Source: Candidatus Neomicrothrix sp. UBA2110 (GTDB taxonomy: Bacteria > Actinomycetota > Acidimicrobiia > Acidimicrobiales > Poriferisodalaceae). Taken from it: a DNA stretch of 29,794 nucleotides. The stretch covers positions 1 to 29,794 of the forward strand of contig DCYM01000017.1 in NCBI GenBank assembly GCA_002331465.1. Direction: 5' to 3'. How positions within the stretch are numbered: position 1 is the first letter of the stretch; each line of letters opens with the position of its first letter. This document shows, one piece after another, positions 1 through 6,045 of this stretch. The notes beneath the pieces were generated by a model. It was not told the origin of the DNA. It was given only the letters and a program-made list of their open reading frames with translations, and searched no databases. A program made the translations under genes and the position numbers.

Positions 1-57
1 CCGATCAGGAATGTTGGTAGGTCCTGGGTTTTGGATGAAGGTTCGGCCGCTCACCAT
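1..57 (-). CDS. Serine-glyoxylate / alanine-glyoxylate-type aminotransferase, N-terminal fragment
   Basis: Only the first 19 codons lie in the window; the gene runs off the left edge. Read from an ATG at 57, the peptide contains FIQNPGPTNIPDR. This is very close to the start of class V PLP-dependent serine-glyoxylate or alanine-glyoxylate aminotransferases, where a (I/N)PGPTN-P-R segment sits within the first 20 residues. The family transfers an amino group from serine or alanine to glyoxylate. An in-frame TTG at 78 is an alternative start, and the frame is open back to a TAA near 168. It lies 121 bases downstream of the crotonase gene on the same strand. The catalytic lysine is outside the window, so the call rests on the N-terminal motif alone. 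Confidence 0.65.
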   Translation of the reverse strand, partial: MVSGRTFIQNPGPTNIPDR

Positions 58-178
58 TTCGAAGGTATCCCCATTCAACGCCCGACGGGTGGCGCGCTTC
101 CACCAACTACGTAGAGTTTTTGTGGCATCTCCGCCAAATTTGGAGCTCCGCGATGTATTGGATGCGGTTTAAACTTCT

Positions 179-1009
179 TTATCGTCCTTGGAAGTCTGGT
201 TCGCGTTTATCGACAAAGGCCTTAGCGGCTTCTTTGTGGTCGCGAGTTTGTCCGCAATGAATGTGGTGTGCGGCTTCCATGTCTAAACATTCTCCCATTT
301 CGCCGTGCACTGCTCTGTTCAGGTTCTCCTTCATATAGCGGTACGCGACGGTGGGTCCCTGCGCTAGACGTCGACCGATTGCCATCACTTCGTCTTGCAG
401 CGAATCTTCAGAAAAGACGCCGTTGACGAGACCAAGTCGTTCTGCTTCTTCCATACCAACTTTCTCCGACAACAAATACAATTCGCGAGCTTTTGCTGAA
501 CCGATCAGTCGGCTCATGAAATAGGTGCCTCCGTAGTCTCCGCTAAAGCCCACGCGAGCGAACGCTGTGGTGAGGATGGCGTTGGGCGACGCATACCTAA
601 GGTCGCATGACAACGCTATTGACAGGCCCGCTCCGGCAGCCGGACCGGGTAGTGCCGCGATTGTCGGCTTTGGTAACTCATAGAGCTTGCCGGCCGTATC
701 TCGTTGGTTGCGGCGTTGCAAATGAACGCGAGCGTCGTACTGCACGGCGCTACCTCCGCCCTCACCGCCCGCTTCTGCCATTCCTTTGACGTCTCCGCCG
801 GCGCAGAAGGCTCCGCCTGCACCAGTAAGGACAACCGCTCCTACATCAGTTGCTACCTCGGCATCACCGAGCGAAGCGACAAGTCCTTGCAACATGCCAT
901 CGGACATGGCATTGCGTCGTTCAGGACGATTGAGAGTGATTCTCATTACTCCATCAATCACTTCGGTATTGATGTCATCGGTTCCGGTATCGAAAATACG
1001 ATCAGACAT
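179..1009 (-). CDS. Enoyl-CoA hydratase/isomerase family (crotonase) protein, PaaG-like
   Basis: A 276-residue crotonase-fold protein acting on an acyl-CoA thioester in the cytoplasm. Visible hallmarks are the LNRPERRNAM segment (about 26-35), the first oxyanion-hole strand AFCAGGD (67-73), the second oxyanion region GPAAGAG (122-128), and a C-terminal helix typical of the family. The two glutamates of true enoyl-CoA hydratases (rat E144 and E164) align with S130 and F150. An aspartate, D158 in GDYGG, falls where PaaG/ECI-type isomerases carry an acidic residue (VPDxGG). A delta-isomerase or another crotonase reaction is therefore more likely than plain hydration. The ATG at 1009 has a well-placed GGAG about 6 bases upstream. 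It follows htrA and precedes the aminotransferase fragment on the same strand. The exact substrate cannot be read from the sequence. Confidence 0.88.
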   Translation of the reverse strand: MSDRIFDTGTDDINTEVIDGVMRITLNRPERRNAMSDGMLQGLVASLGDAEVATDVGAVVLTGAGGAFCAGGDVKGMAEAGGEGGGSAVQYDARVHLQRRNQRDTAGKLYELPKPTIAALPGPAAGAGLSIALSCDLRYASPNAILTTAFARVGFSGDYGGTYFMSRLIGSAKARELYLLSEKVGMEEAERLGLVNGVFSEDSLQDEVMAIGRRLAQGPTVAYRYMKENLNRAVHGEMGECLDMEAAHHIHCGQTRDHKEAAKAFVDKREPDFQGR

Positions 1010-1110
1010 ATCGTCTCCAGCTAGTCACATAGACGTCGTTCAACGGAAGAAGTATCGCGAACATTGAGGAGGCGCGCCGAACGGTTACACATTTCGCGTC
1101 TGGAGCGTCG

Positions 1111-2325
1111 TCAGCCGCCAGCACCTTCAGTGAAGCCCAATTCGACTCGGACGTTACGAATCGAACCGTCGTTACTTACGACAACGACTTTGACGACCCG
1201 CCCAATTTCGCTTTCTTTCACTGCGTCAACGAGATCGTCGACTGTCTCGATTTCTACGCCATCAAACTTCGTGACGACTTCACCAACCCTTAATCCTGCG
1301 GCGTTCGCTGCTCCATCCTCGACGAGAGCAACGATGACCACGCCTGTCTCAACACCTTCATAGATGTCGTACTGACGTCGAGAGGTCTCGTCGAGCATTT
1401 CAACGCCCATGATGTTGACGCCTAATAGAGGGCGCTTGGGTACTTCGCCCGTCTGCAGGGTCTCAATGACTGGTCGCGCATGGTCAATCGATATAGCAAA
1501 TCCGATACCTTCCGCGTTACCGGCAATGGCGGTGTTGACTCCAATGACCTCACCGTTCGCGTTGACTAGCGGACCGCCCGAGTTACCTGGGTTAATCGCT
1601 GCGTCAGTCTGAATGAGGCGTGTCAGCCTATTTCCTGCAAGCTGAAGTTGCCGGTCAAGCGCTGAGACGATGCCGGTGGTCACAGTCGGGGTGTCTCCCA
1701 ACCCGAGCGCGTTGCCAATAGCAAGAACTTCATCTCCTACTTCTACTTCAGCGGAATTGCCCAGTCTCGCTGACGGGAGATTCTCGCCCTCGATCTTTAG
1801 AACCGCTAAATCCCTACTCGGATCTTTTTGGACAAGTTCAGCGGATCTCACAGTCCCATCGGACAACATCACTTTGATTGTGACAGCGTTTTCGACCACG
1901 TGGGCGTTGGTCACGACTTGCCCATCGGGACTAATGATGAAACCGGTTCCCTGTCCTCCTCCCCCAAAGACTGAATCCTCAGTTTCAATTTCGATTTGTA
2001 CGACCGACGGAGCGACTGCGGCCAGGACAGCTTTTACGTCGAGACGCCCAGCGTCAGTCATTTGTACGCGAGGGGTGAACACCTCGTCGTAGTCGGTAAC
2101 AACTTCGTCGTCCAACGCGACAGTGGTGGCGGTAGCGAGTTCATCAATGGCGGCGCCTACTGCTAACGCGACTTCTTGGGTGCCATCAATTTTTTCGGTG
2201 ACATAAATACGTTGGGCGTCACCAAGGCTCACCACAATTAAACCGGCAACTAACGCGCCGACGACTGCGCCAACAACAGCGCCGCCAAGAAAGCGGCCAG
2301 TTTTTGAACTGGTTTCAACACTCAC
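1111..2325 (-). CDS. htrA: Membrane-anchored HtrA/DegP-type serine protease with PDZ domain
   Basis: A 404-residue S1C-family protease for extracytoplasmic protein quality control. A short basic N-terminus precedes one hydrophobic segment (about 13-34, rich in Ala/Gly/Val), predicted as a signal anchor. A roughly 65-residue linker leads to the chymotrypsin-like domain (about 98-290). The triad is visible: H142 in VTNAHVV, D172 in SRDLAVLKI and S249 in GNSGGPL. One PDZ domain follows (about 298-395), with RPLLGV at its start and GAANAAGL in its peptide-binding part. One anchor, one protease and one PDZ domain is the usual actinobacterial layout. The start is a GTG, the only start codon in this frame before the upstream TAG at 2374. 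The gene is divergent from the VOC gene across 61 bases. Confidence 0.93.
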   Translation of the reverse strand: MSVETSSKTGRFLGGAVVGAVVGALVAGLIVVSLGDAQRIYVTEKIDGTQEVALAVGAAIDELATATTVALDDEVVTDYDEVFTPRVQMTDAGRLDVKAVLAAVAPSVVQIEIETEDSVFGGGGQGTGFIISPDGQVVTNAHVVENAVTIKVMLSDGTVRSAELVQKDPSRDLAVLKIEGENLPSARLGNSAEVEVGDEVLAIGNALGLGDTPTVTTGIVSALDRQLQLAGNRLTRLIQTDAAINPGNSGGPLVNANGEVIGVNTAIAGNAEGIGFAISIDHARPVIETLQTGEVPKRPLLGVNIMGVEMLDETSRRQYDIYEGVETGVVIVALVEDGAANAAGLRVGEVVTKFDGVEIETVDDLVDAVKESEIGRVVKVVVVSNDGSIRNVRVELGFTEGAGG

Positions 2326-2386
2326 GTTGTTGAGGCTATCTGGGCTCTCATGCTCGTCACTGTCGCCTTCCGACTAGGTTGCCCCG

Positions 2387-2728
2387 ATGACCGCCACGAA
2401 TGTTTCTTCCGTCATTCCCGTAACCAACATGACGGCTGCTGTTGAGCGCTGGGAACAACTTTTAGGTCTCCCTCCGACGTTTGTGGATGGAGATCGATGG
2501 GCGCAGTTCGATGTAGGGGGGACGAGGGTCTCTTTGGCGGGCACTGATCGGACCACTAAAATCGCCGGGTTGATGGTCAAAACCGAACATTTAGAAACAT
2601 TGCGCGAGTCGCTGAAGGAATCGGGATTAAGTGTGAGCGAACTCGTTGACGGGATTCATGAAACGCGCTTCAGCGTTGATGGGCTTGAAGTTCCGGTGAC
2701 TATTTATTCCAGTCGCCAATCCATTTAA
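2387..2728 (+). CDS. VOC superfamily (glyoxalase/bleomycin-resistance fold) protein
   Basis: A 113-residue single-module vicinal-oxygen-chelate protein. The N-terminus reads as the beta1-alpha1 start of the fold (VIPVTNMTAAVERWEQLLG). It continues through a WAQFDVGGTRVSLAG strand pair (about 42-56) and a C-terminal FSVDGLEVPVTIY strand (about 94-107). The substrate and metal dependence are unknown; small VOC proteins include methylmalonyl-CoA epimerases, dioxygenases and resistance proteins. The ATG has a modest AGG about 8 bases upstream. The gene is divergent from htrA and meets the phosphotransferase gene tail-to-tail with only 7 bases between them, leaving no room for a conventional terminator. 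Confidence 0.72.
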   Translation: MTATNVSSVIPVTNMTAAVERWEQLLGLPPTFVDGDRWAQFDVGGTRVSLAGTDRTTKIAGLMVKTEHLETLRESLKESGLSVSELVDGIHETRFSVDGLEVPVTIYSSRQSI

Positions 2729-2735
2729 TTCTCCG

Positions 2736-3761
2736 TTAAGACTCGACTACTTCTAGCGCTGTAGTTGCGAGCATTTCTACTTGTTCTTTAAAAACGTTGG
2801 TGTCAACGTCGTCCTGATCTCCCATTGCTCCCTTCAGGTAACGGTTCAAGACGCCTTCCACGATTGCAGCTAACCGCCAATAGGAAAAGGCTCGGTAGTA
2901 GGCGACACCGGATACATCCCGACCAGAAGCGTTTTGATACCACATCAGCAAATCGTCTCGGGAAGCAAACCCCCCGGCGAGGGTGGGGGCGCTAGAACCC
3001 GCGGGAGCCTCATCAGGGTCAACCCAGTTATTCAACAGATACCCGACGTCAGCTAGGGGGTCCCCTAGCGTGCATAACTCCCAGTCGAGAACTGCCAGAA
3101 TTTCGCTGGAGTCGGTCAACATATTTCCGAGCCGATAGTCGCCATGCACGATCGTGGACCCAACCTGTAGCGGTTTTTTTCGTTCGAGGAGACCCTGGAC
3201 GTGCTCCATGGTTGACAGCTCCCGCGTTTTGGATTGCTCCCACTGACGACTCCACCTTCGAAGTTGCCGCCCTAAATAATCTTCTCGCTTCGCTAAGTCA
3301 CCCAATCCAATGTTGTCAGGTTCAACCGAATGCAGTTCGGCGAGGACTTCGGCTACTTGCTGGCTCAACATCATGCGATCCGGCAGGGGAAGGAGTTCTG
3401 CTTCGACATCACTATGTAAAACCGCACCAGCGACGTACTTCATAACGTAAAAAGGAGCTCCGTTGATTTCTACGTCTTCGCAGACTCCCAGAGTTGGAGG
3501 CACTGGTACATCAGTTGTGCCCACGGCGGTAATGATTCGGTGTTCTCGCGCCATGTCGTGGGCGGTCGCCAAGACATGCCCCAAAGGCGGCCGGCGCAGC
3601 ACGAACACTTTTCCTACCTGGTCAACCACTTTGTAGGTGAGGTTTGAGTGGCCCCCAGCAATCAGCTCGAATTCGAAAGGAGGAGTCGAACTCGGCACGT
3701 GAACGGAAAACCAAGCAGCAACTTTGGTGTGATCAATTCCCTCGACAACGGCACCACTCAT
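2736..3761 (-). CDS. Phosphotransferase (APH) family protein, ACAD10-N-terminal-like
   Basis: A 341-residue protein of the aminoglycoside-phosphotransferase/choline-kinase fold. It is of the subfamily found beside or fused to acyl-CoA dehydrogenases (ACAD10/11-like, COG3173). N-terminal lobe: GGHSNLTYKV (36-45) as the nucleotide-binding loop and FVLRRPP (53-59) with the conserved Arg. C-terminal lobe: the catalytic-loop motif HGDYRLGNML (206-215) and the metal-binding DWELCTLGDPLADVG (226-240). The human ACAD10/11 kinase domains have been linked to phosphorylation of 4-hydroxy acids or acyl-CoAs; a comparable role here is inference. It is last in the B12-binding domain -> hydroxyacyl-CoA dehydrogenase -> kinase set, 45 bases after the dehydrogenase. 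The ATG has a strong SD (GGAGAG, about 6 bases upstream). True antibiotic resistance is unlikely. Confidence 0.88.
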   Translation of the reverse strand: MSGAVVEGIDHTKVAAWFSVHVPSSTPPFEFELIAGGHSNLTYKVVDQVGKVFVLRRPPLGHVLATAHDMAREHRIITAVGTTDVPVPPTLGVCEDVEINGAPFYVMKYVAGAVLHSDVEAELLPLPDRMMLSQQVAEVLAELHSVEPDNIGLGDLAKREDYLGRQLRRWSRQWEQSKTRELSTMEHVQGLLERKKPLQVGSTIVHGDYRLGNMLTDSSEILAVLDWELCTLGDPLADVGYLLNNWVDPDEAPAGSSAPTLAGGFASRDDLLMWYQNASGRDVSGVAYYRAFSYWRLAAIVEGVLNRYLKGAMGDQDDVDTNVFKEQVEMLATTALEVVES

Positions 3762-3806
3762 CGACTTCTCTCCTTTACGGATCGAAGAGATCGTACAGCT
3801 AGGGAG

Positions 3807-4664
3807 TTACCCGTAACGGTAGAAGCCGCGTCCACTCTTACGACCCAGCAAACCAGCGTCGCACATGCGATTCAAAAGCGGCGGCGGGGCATACAGCTGT
3901 TCCTTGAACTCTTCATATAGCGATTCCGCCACCGCCATGGTCGTGTCTAACCCGATTAGGTCACACAAGGCCAATGGTCCCATCGGGTGGTTGCACCCCA
4001 ACACCATGCCAGCGTCGATGTCTTCGGCACTAGCGAAGCCGGACTCCATCATGCGAATCGCCGACAGTATGTAGGGAACGAGAAGAGCGTTAACAACAAA
4101 GCCCGCTCGGTCTTGGCTACTGACTACGCGCTTGCCCAGTTGGTCTGACGCGAATTCTTGACACATAGCCGCCGTTTTGTCGCCGGTAAGCAGGGAAGAA
4201 ATGATCTCCACCAGACCCATCACTGGGACGGGGTTGAAAAAGTGGACTCCGATCACCTGCTGTGGTCGATTGGTAGCCATCGCAAGTTTCATGATCGGGA
4301 TGGACGAGGTGTTGCTCGCCAGGATCGCTTCGGGGTCATCAACTACGTCGTTCAAACGCCGGAAAACATCGAGCTTTGCCTCTTCTTGCTCAATCACGGC
4401 TTCAACCACGAACTCCCTATCGGCGAGGCTCGGAAGCTTGGTGGAGAAAGAAATGTTTCCCATCACCTCTTCTCGATGCTCCTCAGTCATTTTTTGCGCC
4501 TGGACGGCACGGTTGAGACTTTTTTCAATGCGTTCCATACCGGCTTGCAGAGCGCCTTCGTTCGCTTCCACGACTTTCACATCGCAGCCACTTAACGCGG
4601 CTACTTCTGCGATGCCTGAACCCATGAGCCCGCAACCGACAACTCCAAATCGTTCAATGATCAC
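3807..4664 (-). CDS. hbd: 3-hydroxybutyryl-CoA / 3-hydroxyacyl-CoA dehydrogenase
   Basis: A 285-residue NAD(P)-dependent dehydrogenase converting 3-hydroxyacyl-CoA to 3-ketoacyl-CoA or the reverse. The Rossmann motif GCGLMGSGIAE (10-20) opens the protein. The catalytic set of the family is present: S120/S121 in SNTSSI, H141 in HFFNPVP, E153 in LVEI and N192 in GFVVN. The all-alpha C-terminal dimerisation domain contains the family motifs HPMGPLALCDLIGLDT (about 226-241) and GRKSGRGFY near the end. The length matches stand-alone bacterial Hbd/PaaH/FadB2 proteins. The start is a GTG; no ATG is suitably placed. It lies 42 bases after the B12-binding gene and 45 before the phosphotransferase, which suggests one transcription unit for acyl-CoA metabolism. 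Chain-length preference cannot be told. Confidence 0.94.
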   Translation of the reverse strand: MIIERFGVVGCGLMGSGIAEVAALSGCDVKVVEANEGALQAGMERIEKSLNRAVQAQKMTEEHREEVMGNISFSTKLPSLADREFVVEAVIEQEEAKLDVFRRLNDVVDDPEAILASNTSSIPIMKLAMATNRPQQVIGVHFFNPVPVMGLVEIISSLLTGDKTAAMCQEFASDQLGKRVVSSQDRAGFVVNALLVPYILSAIRMMESGFASAEDIDAGMVLGCNHPMGPLALCDLIGLDTTMAVAESLYEEFKEQLYAPPPLLNRMCDAGLLGRKSGRGFYRYG

Positions 4665-4706
4665 GTGTTAGATGCTACAAGAGCGTCAATAAGTTGTCCC
4701 TAGAGG

Positions 4707-5105
4707 TCAACTAACGCGCGACTCTTCAATGGCGCCACGCACAGCTTCAACCACTTCGTTGGCAGTAGCGCCTGGAGTCAGTACCCGTGCAACACCCGCG
4801 TCGTACATGGTTTGGAAATCATCCTCCGGAACGATGCCTCCGAGAATCACAGGGATATCAGCACCGGCGTCTGAAAGAGCTCCTATAACCATTGGGAGTA
4901 TCGCTTCGTGAGCTCCCGACAACATGGAGACTCCGATCGCGGAAACATCTTCATCGATAGCGGCAGCGACGACGGTCTCGGGGGTTTGAAACAATCCGGT
5001 GTAGATCACTTCGTAACCTGCGTCGCGCAAAATGCGCGCCACGATTTTGACACCTCGATCGTGGCCGTCGAGTCCTAACTTCGTCACCAGCACGCGTTCC
5101 GCCAT
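4707..5105 (-). CDS. Stand-alone cobalamin-binding (methylmalonyl-CoA mutase C-terminal-like) protein
   Basis: A 132-residue B12-binding Rossmann-like domain of the acyl-CoA mutase type. The diagnostic DxHxxG motif is seen as DGHDRG (residues 13-18 after LVTKLGL), with the His being the lower axial cobalt ligand in the family. The conserved SMLSGAH (about 60-66) and GGIVPEDD (about 87-94) segments also match the small domain of methylmalonyl-CoA mutases. I chose the ATG at 5105 because MAERVLVTKLGLDGHD is the usual family start; the frame is open up to 5219, but the extra residues look unrelated to the fold. Such a small subunit needs a separate large TIM-barrel mutase subunit (methylmalonyl-, isobutyryl- or ethylmalonyl-CoA mutase), and none is in the window. 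It heads the 5105-2736 minus-strand set. A hairpin overlaps its leader. Confidence 0.9.
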   Translation of the reverse strand: MAERVLVTKLGLDGHDRGVKIVARILRDAGYEVIYTGLFQTPETVVAAAIDEDVSAIGVSMLSGAHEAILPMVIGALSDAGADIPVILGGIVPEDDFQTMYDAGVARVLTPGATANEVVEAVRGAIEESRVS

Positions 5106-5114
5106 CAACTTTGA

Positions 5115-5150
5115 CCCTAGCCCTCCCGCTTGACGGGAGCGAATATAGGG
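5115..5150 (-). promoter_or_regulatory. Nested inverted repeat in the leader of the B12-binding gene
   Basis: Outer arms CCCTA (5115-5119) and TAGGG (5146-5150) enclose inner arms CTCCCG (5123-5128) and CGGGAG (5134-5139) with a 5-base loop. In the minus-strand transcript the 3' outer arm carries the AGGG that is the best Shine-Dalgarno candidate for the ATG at 5105. A folded leader could therefore limit translation. It is much too short for a cobalamin riboswitch. The pairing is seen directly; function is inference. Confidence 0.35.
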
Positions 5151-5309
5151 CCTTGAGTCCAATATCTGAGGTATCAATCGGTTTCGTTCGGCAAAGATAT
5201 AGCCCGATTGCTTTCTCAAACACGCTCCGTGCGCGTGGATCGGAAGTTCTCATCATAAAATTATTTGCGGGCAAACCATACTTACAAGGTCGCCCATAGA
5301 GTTGCCGAT

Positions 5310-6044
5310 ATGAACACCACCACGCTGGCTGCCCGAACGGTAGACGCAAGCAAAATTTATGGTTCAGGCGACACCGAAGTTCGTGCTCTCGACGGACTAT
5401 CAATCGATCTCATAAGTGGAGAATTCACCGCAATTATGGGTCCGTCGGGTTCGGGGAAATCGACCCTAATGCACTGCCTTGCCGGGCTAGATGAACTCAC
5501 TGCTGGTCAGGTGTTCATTGGAGACACTGATATCAGTCAATTGTCCGATCGTGAGCTCACTTTGCTTCGTCGGGACCGGATTGGTTTTGTCTTTCAAGCT
5601 TTCAACCTCATCCCAACACTGTCCGCTGAGGAGAACATCGTTTTACCCCAACAACTAGGGGCAACAGCACCCGATGCTTCCTGGCTTGAACGAGTCGTTG
5701 AAGCCGTAGCACTTGGCGACAGACTGAAACACCGACCTAATGAACTATCCGGCGGCCAACAGCAGCGGGTCGCCGTCGCCAGAGCTCTGGCGGGGCAGCC
5801 CGAAATTATCTTCGCCGATGAACCCACAGGCAACCTCGATAGCAAAACAGGTGACGAAATTCTCGAGTTCATGCAGAAGGCCGTGAGCGACCTGGGTCAA
5901 ACAATTGTCCTAGTCACCCATGACCCTTCGGCCGCGGCTCACGCCGACCGCGTCGTATTTCTGGCCGATGGAAGCATCGTTCAAGAACTCGCAGCGCCGT
6001 CTGCCGATCTGATCCTCGACACCATGAAGCAATTAGGCGACTGA
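5310..6044 (+). CDS. ABC transporter ATP-binding protein, MacB/LolD type
   Basis: A 244-residue nucleotide-binding domain that powers the permease encoded next. Walker A is GPSGSGKS (44-51), the Q-loop is in FVFQAFNL (93-100), the signature is LSGGQ (146-150) followed by QQRVAVARAL, Walker B ends in FADEP (168-172), and the H-loop is H204 in VTHD. Sequence and length fit the MacB/LolD/FtsE-like exporter subfamily that pairs with FtsX-fold permeases. Such systems act as mechanotransmitters or extruders of lipids, lipoproteins, peptides or drugs. I chose the ATG at 5310 because the upstream in-frame residues from 5265 do not belong to the domain. The stop is one base before the GTG of the permease, so the two are co-translated. 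The upstream 204-base divergent spacer should hold its promoter, but I could not place it convincingly. Confidence 0.93.
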   Translation: MNTTTLAARTVDASKIYGSGDTEVRALDGLSIDLISGEFTAIMGPSGSGKSTLMHCLAGLDELTAGQVFIGDTDISQLSDRELTLLRRDRIGFVFQAFNLIPTLSAEENIVLPQQLGATAPDASWLERVVEAVALGDRLKHRPNELSGGQQQRVAVARALAGQPEIIFADEPTGNLDSKTGDEILEFMQKAVSDLGQTIVLVTHDPSAAAHADRVVFLADGSIVQELAAPSADLILDTMKQLGD

Positions 6045-6045
6045 T

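Noticed and set aside
2736..3761. Aminoglycoside resistance gene
   Set aside because: The motifs are those of the ACAD10/11-type kinase group and the neighbours are CoA-metabolism genes; no support for drug resistance.
4177..4671. A 164-codon open frame on the plus strand
   Set aside because: It is antisense to the hydroxyacyl-CoA dehydrogenase, whose catalytic motifs are all intact in the other strand; the plus frame has no recognisable fold.
5106..5309. Cobalamin riboswitch or tRNA in the longest spacer
   Set aside because: No B12-box-like segment and no tRNA T-loop or acceptor pattern could be seen, and the nested hairpin is too small for a riboswitch.
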